Below, in pieces: positions 22,701 to 33,699 of a stretch of 64,000 nucleotides of DNA. Position 1 is the first letter of the stretch. Each line of letters opens with the position of its first letter. This stretch comes from Halicephalobus mephisto. Taxonomy: Eukaryota; Nematoda; Chromadorea; Rhabditida; Panagrolaimidae. The stretch lies in NCBI GenBank assembly GCA_009193035.1, contig SWDT01000114.1:1-64000 (forward strand), given 5' to 3'. The position numbers were made by a program, and so were the translations under genes. Below the pieces are notes generated by a model. The model was not told the DNA's origin. It was given only the letters and a program-made list of their open reading frames with translations, and ran no database searches.

Positions 22701-23375
22701 TTCAAAATTCTCCATTTAGAACCAAAATTTATAAAAATTAGTATTTATAAGCTTTAAAAAATTCCAAAAATTAAAATATTGTAAAAATTAAAAAAATGAT
22801 CTTGAAAAGAATTTTCGAAATTCTCCACTTAGGATCAAAATTTATAAAAATTAGTATTTATAAGCTTTAAAAAAAGTCCAAAAATTAAAATATTGTAAAA
22901 ATAAAAATTTTACATATAAAAATAAAAAACTGGTCCTGACAAGAAATTCCAGACCTTTTCAGTCGAGACCAGAAATTACGAAATTTAATATTCTTCAACT
23001 TTTTTCACATTTTAAATATATCTAACAAGTCCCAAAAACTTCCAAAAAATTATGTAATATACAGTAATTAAAAAATTTAAATTTTAAAATTTTTTTAATT
23101 TTAAAATTATTTTTAAATTTTTATTTCAAAATTTTTTTATTTAAAATTATTTTTTAATTTTTATTTTAATTATTTTTAATTTAAATTATTTCAAAATTTT
23201 TTTATTTAAAATTCTTTTTTAATTTTTTTAAATTATTTTTAATTTAAATTATTTTTAAATTTTTTTAATTTAAATTCTTTTTTAATTTTTTTTTAATTAT
23301 TTTTAATTTAAAAAAACTCACCAAAAATAAGAAACTAAAAATTTCAGTGATCGAGATGAGATTCATCTTTTTCAT
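19719..23375 (-). CDS. Cuticlin-like ZP-domain transmembrane protein
   Basis: Probable apical extracellular matrix or cuticle component. Exons on the minus strand, in phase: 23322-23375, 21481-21529, 20284-21440 and 19719-20054; 531 residues. Exon 1 encodes a signal peptide (MKKMNLISITEIFSFLFL, continuing VLVGSGLGA). The ZP domain begins IDNRVTGTPIVECERDF and holds SFHENFITKIDRAYQISCSY, then the ZP-C half with EAYGILVHNCFVDDG and ending near HTCVRAEGHCDG and PPNC. A furin-type RRRR at residues 428-431 and a transmembrane helix at about 492-520 follow, with a short tail CLRKSKSLLQI, as in membrane-anchored nematode CUT proteins. Odd: about 130 extra residues between two ZP-N cysteines, including CPLVCPPCGKC and RRQRR. 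AATAAA on the minus strand lies at 19618-19623. Exon 1 is 1.8 kb away and is inferred from its in-phase donor and signal peptide. Confidence 0.87.
21690..22310. repeat. Tandem repeat in cuticlin intron 1, about 235-bp unit
   Basis: Nearly three copies with GATTCTGATTCCAGATT, AAGAATCTACGGGTTTGATT, AGTATTATAAGTATTTTTTA and ATCAAAAAGTACTTAG. Confidence 0.75.
22580..22930. repeat. Tandem repeat in cuticlin intron 1, about 125-bp unit
   Basis: Two and a half copies holding AAGAATTTTCGAAATTCTCC, ATTTATAAAAATTAGTATTT and ATAAGCTTTAAAAAA. Between 22930 and 23320 the intron is AT low complexity. Confidence 0.7.
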
Positions 23376-23658
23376 TTTCTGGATGAAATGGATCAAGAAA
23401 TTAATGAAAAAATTTTTTGACCATGTTAAATCTTTAATCGTTCATTTGGAACAGTTTCACCTGAAAAATTTCCAATTGGATCTAAAGGTCAAGAAGGCAA
23501 TTGGCTCGTTGAGACTCGCTCGATTGAAAGAAACTCAAAAGAAACAAGAAATTATTGTTTGTCCTTTTTTCCATTTTTCTCGGAGGACTTCCTGGCCGAT
23601 CGGAGACAAACATGAAGGCCACTCAACTCCCTCAACGAAATCAAACATTATTTATTAA
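23347..23658 (+). other. Open frame antisense to cuticlin exon 1, doubtful
   Basis: A plus-strand frame of 103 codons follows TTTCAG at 23346 and ends at TAA just before AATAAA. The first half is Lys/Phe-rich; the second (GSLRLARLKETQKKQE, then HFSRRTSWPIGDKHEG) looks more protein-like. It overlaps cuticlin exon 1 on the other strand. No domain recognised; I would not annotate it without transcripts. Confidence 0.2.
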
Positions 23659-23849
23659 ATAAAAATAATTTTAATTTTCAACGAAAAATATCTTCATTGA
23701 GGGTGTTCAAATCCGTTACGGTCACGGACGATGAAAGGATCACTTTCGTCGAAAATCACTCGGTCAAAATAGTTCATTTTTAATTTTCGAAGCTCGATTA
23801 AACAAAGTGAATAACAACTTTCCTTGGGGTAGTTCCTCCCTTGAGGTTC

Positions 23850-24450
23850 TTGTTTATTTCAAAATTTTTTTAAATTATTTAAATTTTTAAATTACTTAAA
23901 AAATTTTTAGAATTTTAAAAATAAAAGTAATTTCACAAAATCGAAAATTAACTACTGTATAATATACTTCTTTAATTTTTTAAAATTATTTAAATTTTTA
24001 AATTACTTAAAAAATTTTAAAAATAAAAGTAATTTTACAAAATCGAAAATTAACTACTGTATAATCTATTTTTTAATTTTTTTTAAGTTATTTAAATTTT
24101 TAAATTACTTAAAAAAAATTTTAAAAATAAAAGTAATTTTACAAAATCGAAAATTAACTACTGTATAATCTATTTTTTAATTTTTTTTATTACTTAAATT
24201 TTTAAATTACTTAAAAAAAATTTTAAAAATAAAAGTAATTTTACAAAATCAGAAACCAACTACCGTATAATCTATTTTTTAAATTTATTATTTAATTAAA
24301 TCTTTTAATTACTTTAAAAATAAAAAAATTGTTTAAAAAAAATAAAAATAATTTTATAAAATCGAAATTAACTACTGTATAATCTTTTTTTATTTAAATT
24401 TTTAAATTTTTTCGATTATTTTCATTTAATTCGAAATTACCAAAATTTAA
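23850..24450. repeat. AT-rich tandem array, about 105-bp unit
   Basis: About five copies with AAAATCGAAAATTAACTACT, GTATAATCTATTTTTTAATT and AAATAAAAGTAATTT. A second AT array (24640-25010, unit about 105 bp with AATAATTCAAAAAAATTC) follows. No gene seen. Confidence 0.7.
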
Positions 24451-25104
24451 TTTTAAAATAAAAAAATTATTCTTACAAAATTGAGACAAAAAGGGTCGTA
24501 CAGCCGATTAAATTCATTTTTATATAAAAAATAAAACAAATTTGTGTTTTGGCCTTGAGAAGTCAAGTTCACATTTCAGAAATGAAAAAATTTTGTTAGA
24601 AAATTGTCTCAGAACAGACTTCCGGAATTTTTTAAAATATTCAAAAATGAAAGTTCAGAAGTTCATTTTGAAAAATTTAATAATTTTTTTAAATATTCAA
24701 ATTTTTAAAAAATTTTATAAAATTTCAAAATTTAAAATAATTCAAAAAAATTCTTCAAAATTTTAAAAAACTTTAATAATTTTTTTAAAAATTCAAATTT
24801 TTTATAAAATTTCGAAATTTAAAATAATTCAAAAAAATTCTTCAAAATTTTAAAAAACTTTAATAATTTTTTAAATATTCAAATTTTTTAAAAATTTTAT
24901 AAAATTTCGAAATTTAGAATAATTCAAAAAAATTTCACAAAATTCTTCGAAATTTTGGAATTTTGGAGAATTTTGAAAAACTTTAATAATTTTTTTAAAA
25001 TATTCAAAATTTTTTTTAAATTCAGTTTTTCGATGAAATTTCGAAATATTCCGAAATTTTCTGAAAAATTATAATTAATTTTCGAAAATCGTAAAAAATA
25101 AATT

Positions 25105-25220
25105 TTATCGAAGATTATCTAAAAACGGACATTTCGCGGTCAAAAAAAAATAATTATGATTTTTTCGAAGGTCCTGAAACAGGGCCAAGGCTGTTTCTGG
25201 AGAACAGCTATAAGAAGCCA
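25105..25220 (-). CDS. Candidate terminal exon of an unknown gene
   Basis: On the minus strand a good acceptor (TTTTTTACAG) is followed by 38 open codons ending at TAA 25105-25107: SYSCSPETALALFQDLRKN, then FFLTAKCPFLDNLR. Base composition stands out from the AT-rich surroundings. Upstream a second open stretch (GRKSDRISSKKCFTLVVEG, 25250-25330) has no clear donor. The plus strand is also open here for about 25 codons, so strand is not certain. No family recognised. Confidence 0.25.
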
Positions 25221-25309
25221 CTGTAAAAAATAAAATTGCAATTCATCCGGATAATTAGTCGTGGATCCAGGGATAATTATCCTTCGACAACAAGTGTGAA
25301 ACATTTCTT

Positions 25310-26430
25310 TGAAGATATTCTGTCAGATTTTCGACCACTTTTTCGATATAAATTTATTTAAAAAAATAAAATTAAAAAATAAAGAACATAAAAATTTAAA
25401 AAATTTAAAAATAAAAAAATTTAAAAAATAAAAAAATCTAAAAAATTTAAAAAAAAATAAATTTTTGAATTCAAATGGTTTCAGAAGTTTCTAAAAAATT
25501 CTAAAAACTATAAAATTTCAACAAATTCAGTTTATTTAAAAAAATAAAAAACAAATTTTTAAAAATTTTCAGAATTCCAGAATTTAGAAATTTTAAAATT
25601 TTTATTAAATTTCAAAAATTATACAGATTTTTTATTTTTTATAAAATCGGATATTCCAAAAATGAAGATTAATTTAGATAAATTTTCTAATTTTTTAATT
25701 TTTTTAATTTTTTAAATAATTTTGTGAAAAATGTTAAAAAATATGATTCATAATTGGTGTTCTTTGTTGGGTTACTGTAATCGTAGGTTTTATGGTTATT
25801 TCTGTTTCATTTGGGATTTATAAAATCTCAGATGAATCAGAAGTTCAAACATCAAGAAAAAATTATTTTTTTTTTGGGATTTTTTATTTTTTAAATATAA
25901 TATTTCAGAATCCAACGGAAGATTCTGGAAATTCTAAAAATTTAGTAGATTTCGAAATTTTTTGAAATCTTGAAATTTTTGAAAGTTTATAAAAAATATG
26001 AAAAATTTTGGAAATTCTAAAAATTAATAGAAATTTTTAGAATACTGTAGAAGCTCAGAAGTTTATAAAAATATGAAAAATTTTAGAAATTCAATAGAAA
26101 TTTTTAGAATACTGTAGAATTTTATAGAAGTTTATAAAAATATAGAAGATTCTAGAAATTCTAAAAATTTAATAAAAATTTTTTGGAATCTGAAATTTTC
26201 AAAATCATTCAGAATCGAATAAATTTCTGAAATTTAGGACTCTGAGAAGTTTCATTTCAAATTTTTATAATTCTACGACCACTAAGGTCAATTCAGCTAC
26301 GATCAACGCCATATTTACTTAATCCAAAAAAAAAAAGAAAAAAAAATCAAAGTTCGTCGACGTCGGCATACTGTAGTCAACCCGATAGTTAGATTTACCG
26401 TAATTAGTTGTTACAAAGTAATTACTATGA
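25310..26430. other. Gene-free AT-rich stretch
   Basis: Low-complexity DNA; from 25900 to 26230 degenerate copies of a unit with GAAATTCTAAAAATTTAGTA and ATTTTTAGAATACTGTAGAA. Nothing coding. Confidence 0.5.
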
Positions 26431-26500
26431 ACATTTAGATGAAAAATGAAGATTGGTTTCTTCCTTTTTCAATTTCATAATTGTTTGTTTTCCGTGTATT

Positions 26501-26701
26501 ATGAAAATCAAAGAAATCCATCGAGTCCGTGACCTCGTTGAATCCTCAAATCCCTTCTTAAGTGTCTTAGGAAGAAGTTACATTAAACAAAACCGAAAAT
26601 TTGAAACAAGCAAAGCACGTGTTGTGGATTTCGAAACGGAAATTGGAGATTTGTGTTTAATTTTTGGTTTTTCTAAAATGAAAAAATATAAAAATTCCTA
26701 A
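26501..26701 (+). CDS. Candidate 66-residue small protein
   Basis: ATG at 26501, stop TAA at 26699-26701. The translation (MKIKEIHRVRDLVESSNPFL, then LGRSYIKQNRKFETSKARVV) is charged and non-repetitive, unlike the Phe/Lys/Asn frames that AT-rich DNA gives by chance. No signal peptide, no known domain, no AATAAA close by. The frame is open further upstream, to 26453. Confidence 0.3.
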   Translation: MKIKEIHRVRDLVESSNPFLSVLGRSYIKQNRKFETSKARVVDFETEIGDLCLIFGFSKMKKYKNS

Positions 26702-26829
26702 ATTGTGCATTAATTTAATTTTGAATTAAATCTTAGTTAATTTTTTAACTTATTGAATATTTGTGAAATTATTGGTGGATAATTTTCTGGAAAAATTAAA
26801 TGTAAAATTTCATATATCAATCGTTAAAA

Positions 26830-27395
26830 TTGAATTAACACTTTGACGACAGCTCCTTTTGTTCGAAAAATCATCTTTAAAAAAATTTAATTTTTTATAC
26901 ACGTTTTTAGGGACACTATTAATATATAATATTGTTCTAAAAACAAAAATAATTTTTGACGTTGATTTATTAAATGATTTTTTACTTAATTTTTATGCAA
27001 ATTTTGACTCTAAGGATTGAATCTGCATGACACAAACACCGTATCCTATTATTATTTAAGTGTTAAACTAGAATATACGATAATACAGTATTTAAATAAT
27101 TTGTCTACAATAAAGTAATACAGTATCTAAGAAGTTTTTAAAAATCATCCTGTATTAACACTTTGACGACAGCTCCTTTTGTTTGAAAAATCATCTTTAA
27201 AAAAATTTAATTTTTTATACACGTTTTTAGGGACACTATTAATATACAATATTGTTCTAAAAACAAAACTGATTTTTGACGTTGATTTATTAAATGATTT
27301 TTTTGCTTAATTTTTATGCAAATTTTGACTCTAAGGATCGAATCTATATGACACAAATACCGTATCCTATTATTATTTAAGTGTTAAACTGATTT
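26830..27395. repeat. Direct duplication, about 320-bp period
   Basis: The stretch from TTAACACTTTGACGACAGCT to TATTATTTAAGTGTTAAACT occurs at about 26835-27075 and again at about 27155-27393 with only scattered changes. Spacer DNA between is unrelated. No coding content. Confidence 0.75.
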
Positions 27396-27609
27396 TTTGA
27401 AACAAACTAGGATTCATTTTGTAAACTATGGCATAATTATTCGAAATTCGTATTTAATTGTCGCTGAAGGTTGTTCTGGAATGAAAAAATCAAATAAAAA
27501 ATAGATTTTTATCACTTATCGACAAAGCGGAAGTGATTTCATTTGCAGAAAGTCCGTAAATTATTTTCAAAGCGTTCGGTTTGTACTTTAATTTAACCAA
27601 TTTTAATAA

Positions 27610-28460
27610 TTATTTTTTCTAATTAGGAGTATATGTTCTATAGATTACAACTACTTAGTTAGGTGTTTGAGCAAATGATGATAAATACGAAAAAAAATGA
27701 AGTTAATCAACTTAGTTAAGTTAGTTTTCCGTAAACTTTTTTCAACATACTTGTTTTTTTGCTTCAGGTTTATCAAACACGTAATTAAGTGGTTGTAATC
27801 TGTAGAATATATACTCCTAATATTAAAATTGATAAACCTCAGGCAAAAAACATGTTGAAAAAAGTTTACAAAAACTAACTTAACAACTAAGTTGATTAAC
27901 TTCATTTTTTTCGTGTTTATCATCATTTGCTCAAACACCTAACTAAGTAGTTGTAATCTATAGAACATATACTCCTAATGAGAAAAATAATTATGAAAAT
28001 TGATAAACCTAAAGCAAAAAAACAAGTATGTTGAAAAAAGTTTACAAAAACTAACTTAACAACTAAGTTGATTAACTTCATTTTTCTCGTGTTTATCATC
28101 ATTTGCTCAAACACCTAACTAAGTAGTTACAATCTATAGAACATATACTCCTAATTAGAAAAATAATTATGAAAATTGATAAACCTAAAGCAAAAAAACA
28201 AGTATGTTGAAAAAAGTTTATGGAAAACTAACTTAACTAAGTTGATTAACTTCATTTTTTTCGTATTTCTGATTATTTGCTCAAACACCTAACTAAGTAG
28301 TTGTAATCTATAGAACATATACTCCTAATTAGAAAAATAATTATGAAAATTGATAAACCTGAAGCAAAAAAACAAGTATGTTGAAAAAAGTTTACGGAAA
28401 ACTAACTTAACTAAGTTGATTAACTTCATTTTTTTCGTATTTCTGATTATTTGCTCAATT
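27610..28460. repeat. Array of about 180-bp units with one inverted unit
   Basis: Units hold GAAAATTGATAAACCTAAAG, ACAAGTATGTTGAAAAAAGT, AACTAAGTTGATTAACTTCA and GTTGTAATCTATAGAACATA. The first copy (27615-27775) is in the opposite orientation to the four that follow, so the left end forms a large inverted repeat. Open frames on the minus strand (27651-28114) are periodic with the unit. Confidence 0.8.
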
Positions 28461-29290
28461 TTGATAATTCCTTTTTTAATTAGAAGTATTTTTCTTCGAG
28501 ATTACAGTTACGTCATTGGATTTTAAAACAAAACATTAGAAAAATGAAAAAATAAAACGAATTTGATTTTTTAATTGATGAACTTTCAACAAACTACTTT
28601 CAAAACATTTATTTTTTATTTTGATTTGATCAACTTTAATAGATATTTTTCTTATTAAGTGTTTTTCTGCTGATCACAATTACGTAATTGGTTTTTTGAA
28701 ACCATGATCGGAAACAAGAAAAAAATGAAGCAAATTCGTTACATTGGTCCGTGAATTTTCAGTTAACTTTTTTCAAATTCACCGTTTTGTACTTTAACTT
28801 ACTCAATTTTGATAATAATTTTTTACTAATCAGAAGTACATTTTGTAATAATTATAACTATCTAATTAGTTTTTCGAAAGTCTATTTAGAAATAAGAAAA
28901 AAATTAAGCGAATTCGGTATTTTGATTCGTAAATTTTCGATCCATTATTTTCGAAGCGTTTGTTTTCTTTTCTATTTTTACTTATTCTAATAATGTTTTA
29001 CTAATCAGAAGTACATTTTGTAATAATTATAACTATCTAATTAGTTTTTTGAAAAGATAACTAAAAATATCAAAAAATGAAACAAATTTGCTTTTTGACC
29101 TATGAACTTTCGAGCTGTTATTTTTGAACAACTTTTTTTTAAACTTTAATTTGATAAACTTTGATAATTGTTTTTGTCAATCAGAAGTACATTTTGTAAT
29201 AATTATAACTATCTAATTAGTTTTTTGAAAATATATTTAGAAATTTTAAAAAATAAAACAAATTCATTTTTTTCGTTGTTAAAATTTCCT
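28460..29290. repeat. Diverged continuation of the array
   Basis: Degenerate units of about 170-180 bp marked by AATCAGAAGTACATTTTGTA and ATAACTATCTAATTAGTTTT. Probably older copies of the preceding array. Confidence 0.6.
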
Positions 29291-29368
29291 AATCCCGTAA
29301 TTTCGAATCAGTTTTATATATCAAAACATAGTATTTCCTGATATACTGTAATTTGGAGACTTTTAGAA

Positions 29369-29545
29369 ATGACAGAATTTTGGTTACTAAATGATTTGCA
29401 AAATTATAAAAAACAAAAAATTTTTGTCCTAACTTTGCAAAGTTGTCAATTTCTGGTTTTTGAACAAAGATTTGGTTCCTTCGATGAGGATCAAGCTTTC
29501 GGGATTACAGAACAAGAAATAAAACAGATACATGGTGGTTTATGA
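29369..29545 (+). CDS. Candidate 58-residue small protein
   Basis: ATG at 29369 sits 2 bases after an acceptor-like CTTTTAG, the layout of an SL trans-splice site. The frame ends at TGA 29543-29545. The product begins MTEFWLLNDLQNYKKQK and continues FEQRFGSFDEDQAFGITEQE, a balanced, acidic C-terminal half unlike chance frames in this DNA. No signal peptide or known domain. It lies in a unique stretch between two repeat arrays. Confidence 0.35.
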   Translation: MTEFWLLNDLQNYKKQKIFVLTLQSCQFLVFEQRFGSFDEDQAFGITEQEIKQIHGGL

Positions 29546-29619
29546 CTGTCGAAGAAAACCAGATTTATCGCATAATTGATTTTTATGGTTTTTTTATTTT
29601 TGAAATTTTCGTTTTTTCA

Positions 29620-30910
29620 CTTTTGTTAATTCGAAAATTATTAATATTATAAAAATTCGGAAATTATTAATATTATTAGAATTTGAAAATTATTAATATT
29701 ATTAAATCTCGAAAATTATTAATATTATTAATATTATTAAAATTCGGACATTATTAATATTATAAAAATTCGAAAATTATTAATATTATTAGAATTTGAA
29801 AATTATTAATATTATAAAAATTCGAAAATTATTAATATTATTAAAATTCGGAAATTATTAATATTATTAAAATTCAAAAAAAAGTTTTTATGAAATTAAA
29901 TTAAAGTGAATTTTTGGTTTTAAATGTTTGAAAATATTCTAGGAATTTTCTGGAAGACTTCATAATCTTCCACTGGATTCTGGAAATTCCTACAGAATTC
30001 AAGGAAGTTTCAAAAGTTCCTATGAGGTTCTAGAATATTCAAAAACTATTTTCAAAATTCTAAAAGTTTTCAAAAGGTTAAATAAAATTTTGAAAAGTTT
30101 ATAAATTCTCTACAGAATTTTGGAAGATTTTAAGAATTTTAAAAAAGTTTACAAAATTTTGGTAGATTATAAGAATTTCGGAAGATTTTAAGAATTTTGA
30201 AAAAGTTTACAGAATTTTGGTAGATATAAGAATTTCGGAAGATTTTAAGAATTTTGAAAAAGTTTACAAAATTTCGAAAGATTCTAAGAATTTCGGAAGA
30301 TTTTACAGAATTCTGGAATATTCTAAAAATTTTGAAAAAGTTTGCAAAATTTTGGAAGATTCTACAGAATTTTGGAGAATTTTACAGAATTTTAGAAACT
30401 TTACAAAATTCTACAGAATTTCAGAAAATTTTACGGAACTTCGGAAACCACAAAATTCTGGAGATTTCTAACAATTTCTACGAAATTCTAAAAAATCTCC
30501 ATGAAATTATGTGAGATTCTCAAACCTTCCAGAATCTAATCTAAAATCCTAAAATTTTTAAGAATCTCATAATTTTTTAAATATTATTTCAAAAATTCTA
30601 AATTTGATTTTTAAATTTCGAATTAGTTAATTTTTGTGGTTTATATTTATTTATTAATTTTTTTGATTTATATTTATTTATTAATTTTTTTGATTTATAA
30701 TTATTTATAAATTTTTTTGATTTACATTTATTTATTAATTTTTTTGATTTATATATATTTATAAATTTTTTTGATTTATATATATTTATAAATTTTTTTG
30801 ATTTATATATATTTATTAATTTTTTTTGATTTATATTTATTTATTAATTTTTTTTTGATTTATATTTATTTATTAATTTTCGTGGTTTATATTTATTTAT
30901 AAATTTTTAT
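29620..30910. repeat. Three adjacent simple arrays
   Basis: 29620-29880: about 27-bp units of AATTATTAATATTATAAAAA. 29930-30530: units of about 35-40 bp with AAGATTTTAAGAATTTTGAA. 30600-30910: about eleven 29-bp units of TTTATATTTATTTATTAATT. Frames rich in Lys, Ile, Phe and Asn here are repeat products. Confidence 0.75.
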
Positions 30911-31229
30911 TTTTTTTCGGTTTTTCTGATCCAAAGTCAGTGCCAGTCACCACATCGTTTTTTCGATCTAAAAAGCCATTTAAAAAGGTTAACCAACATT
31001 CCATTTTTTTCTTTGTTTAAAACGGCCAGAACAAGGACAATATTGAAGTCCGTTTTTCTGAATTTTTGAAATATTTTTTTTAAAATTATTTTTTCGGTAT
31101 TTTTCACACAAAACTGCTTCTGTTTTGTTGTGGATTCGGGTATTATAGAAGATGGTTGAAAATAAAGCTTTTAGATTATCAGACACTTATTTTAAGTCAT
31201 AACATTAATAGGAACAAAAAACAAACAGA

Positions 31230-32440
31230 AAAAAACATTCCTGAAGCTTTTAGAAGTTTTTTAGTTTTGGCGCCTAGTTATGAAATCAGTTTTTAAGGAT
31301 TTTAGATCTTATCTAATTTGACTTTTCTGGATATTTTTGTAAATTATTTTTATAATTAAAAAAATATTTTCGAAAATTTCTAAAAGTTCTTTAGTTTTGG
31401 CGCCTAGATATGAAATCAGTTTTTAAGGATTTTAGATCTTATCTAATTTGGATTTTCTGGATATTTTTGTAAATTATTTTTTTATAATTAATAAAAAATA
31501 TCTTTTAAAAGTTCTTTAGTTTTGACGCTTAGATATGAAATCAGTTTTTAAGGATTTTAGATCTTATCTAATTTGGATTTTCTGGATATTTTTGTAAATT
31601 ATTTTTTTATAATTAATAAAAAACATTTTTGAAAATTTCTAAAAGTTCTTTAGTTTTGGCGCCTAGATATGAAATTAGTTTTTAAGAATTTTAGATCTTA
31701 TTTTGGTTGACTTTTCTGGATGCATAATCAAGTTGGATCATTTCACTATAGTGAAAAATACTTTTGAAAGTACTTATGATCTTAATCTGTGGTTACGAAA
31801 TCAATTTTTTTAAAAAGTTCAAAGTTGATCTTTCTAGATATTTCATCATGCTAGGTTACTGTACTAAAAATAATATTGCATAACAAATAGCTCTTAAATT
31901 CCTTCCGACCTTTATCTTTGCTACGGGATGACTTTTTTAAAATCCAGTTGATCTTTCTAGATGTATGACTATATTAGATTACTGTATTGAAAATAATAGC
32001 AAATAGCACGTTTTTAGTTTTTTGATTTTTATTTTTATTACGAAATTAATTTTTTTAAATCCAAAATTGATCTTTTTAGATGTATGAATTTATTAGATTA
32101 CTGTACTAAAAATAATGGCAGATAGCATGTTTTTAGTTTTTTTCGATTTTTATCTTCATTACGAAATTAGTTTTTTTTAAATCCAAAATTGATGTTTTTA
32201 GATGTCTGACTTTATTAGATTACTGTATTGAAAATAATAGCAGATAGCACGTTTTTAGTTTTTTGATTTTTATTTTTATTACGAAATTAATTTTTTTAAA
32301 TCTAAAATTGATCTTTTTAGATGTATGAATTTATTAGATTACTGTATTGAAAATAATATTGCGTAACAAATAGCTCTTAAATTCCTTTTGATTTTTATCT
32401 TTGGTACGGGATGACTTTTTTATAGAATGCCCATAGGTGA
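31230..32440. repeat. Two tandem arrays with about 118-bp units
   Basis: 31230-31740: four copies with AGTTCTTTAGTTTTGGCGCC, TAGATATGAAATCAGTTTTT and AAGGATTTTAGATCTTATCT. 31840-32440: about five copies with TACTGTATTGAAAATAATAG, CACGTTTTTAGTTTTTTGAT and AAATTGATCTTTTTAGATGT. Both units carry a TAGATCTT or GATCTTT core and similar length, suggesting common origin. Confidence 0.75.
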
Positions 32441-32689
32441 TCTTTCTAGATATCTGACCAATCTAGACCACTTTTCAATTGATAACAAATAACAAATGCT
32501 CCAGAAGCTACTCGTGATCTTAACCCCTAGTTCCGAAATAACCCCTCTGGAATGTTCCATCAGTTCAGGTTCGTCCGGACAAGCCAGACCACTCCCAACG
32601 GTTTTCAGTCGATTCATCTTTTTAGATTCCTTAAAAAATAAAAACTGTTAAATCATAGATAGGGGCTTCTGATCCACGTGGAGATGGGA

Positions 32690-33400
32690 AATAAGTAGAA
32701 ATTTAATTATTAAACCAGAAGGGCACGAGATACAAAATCATTAACAACTATTACGAAATCCACTATTTTCTGTCAGTGCAAAATCGTAAACTTCTTGTTA
32801 GTCCTCAATGTGAAGAGAATTACGAAGTTTTTGCTTTCGTTCTCATTAGCCGAGACCACATATTGAGTTTTGCAAGAAATAAACAGTTAAAAAATAATAA
32901 CTTTTAAAAATGATAAAAAACAAAAACTTGGAAGCTTCCTCGCTCACGCTTTCTTCCTTTCGTTGCGGGACCTCTCTTTCCCAAATTTTCCTCTTTTACA
33001 CAAACGCGAAACGTATTTATTTGGTTCTCTTTCTTTTTTTCGTTGCGGGACCTCTTTTTCCCAAATTTTCCTCTTTTACACGAATGCGAAATGTATTTAT
33101 TTGGTCCTCTCTCTCTCTTCTTTTCGTTGTAAGACCTCTCTTTTCCAATTTTTCCTCTTTTACAGAAGTGCGAAACGTATTTATTTGGTCCTCTCTCTTC
33201 TTCTTTTCGTTGCAGGACTTCTTTTTTCCAATTTTTCCTCATTTACATGAGTGCGAAATATGTATTTATTTAGGCTTCTTTTTTTTCTACTATTCTTTTT
33301 CACTTTCGACTTCCTCGATATCTGGGCTTTCCCCTCGGGACCAATACTGTAAAAATCTGCGTTCAAATAAACAGGTACACAATTCGACAAAGAAAAAATG
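32690..33400. repeat. Dispersed repeat, copy 3, split by an insertion
   Basis: The left half (32700-32811, AGAAGGGCACGAGATACAAA to CTTGTTAGTCCTCA) and the right half (33330-33400, CCCCTCGGGACCAATACTGT to GGTACACAATTCGACAAAG) match copy 2 (16690-16860) in order. The joint, continuous in copy 2, is filled here by about 515 bp of other DNA containing the array described next. Confidence 0.6.
32950..33290. repeat. Tandem array, about 65-75 bp unit
   Basis: Five copies of a C/T-rich unit: TTTCGTTGCGGGACCTCTCT, TTCCCAAATTTTCCTCTTTT, CGAAACGTATTTATTTGGTC. Long frames on both strands exist because the period is near a multiple of three and lacks stops; the encoded periodic Ser/Phe or Arg/Lys peptides are not convincing proteins. 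Confidence 0.8.
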
Positions 33401-33457
33401 CCTTCGGCGACGGCAATTGATAATGAAAAAATTTAAAATTATCGATAAATTTACCAC

Positions 33458-33685
33458 ATGTACTTGAAACATTACACAAGGATTTTTGTTTTCATCATTT
33501 TAGCGAGAGTCGGTCAGGACTGTCCGACTTTAGAAAAGATCCGCCTAAGGCAGTTCGCTTTTCATCCCTCGCAGAAATTTTTGGATTGCGCATTTAATCG
33601 ATTTTTTCTTTCTCACGATTTTTGGAAGCCACTGGTTCTTCCAGGTTTATTTGGCTTTGATCTATCTGCATCCATAATCACGTGA
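33458..33685 (+). CDS. Candidate 75-residue secreted small protein
   Basis: ATG 33458 opens a frame that ends at TGA 33683-33685, with AATAAA at once after it (33686-33691). The N-terminus (MYLKHYTRIFVFIILARVGQ) is a possible signal peptide; the rest (DCPTLEKIRLRQFAFHPSQK, then FLDCAFNRFFLSHDFWKP) has two cysteines. An internal acceptor-like ATTTTAG near 33504 means the true exon might start later. Unknown family. Confidence 0.35.
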   Translation: MYLKHYTRIFVFIILARVGQDCPTLEKIRLRQFAFHPSQKFLDCAFNRFFLSHDFWKPLVLPGLFGFDLSASIIT

Positions 33686-33699
33686 AATAAAACCGGATT

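Noticed and set aside
27651..28114. Two similar minus-strand frames (95 and 63 codons) looking like duplicated genes
   Set aside because: They are the 180-bp repeat unit read twice; no start context, domain or splice evidence.
32904..33467. Long open frames on both strands (112 and 185 codons) at 32.9-33.5 kb
   Set aside because: They run through a tandem array whose period leaves both strands free of stops; the peptides are periodic and Lys/Arg- or Phe/Ser-rich.
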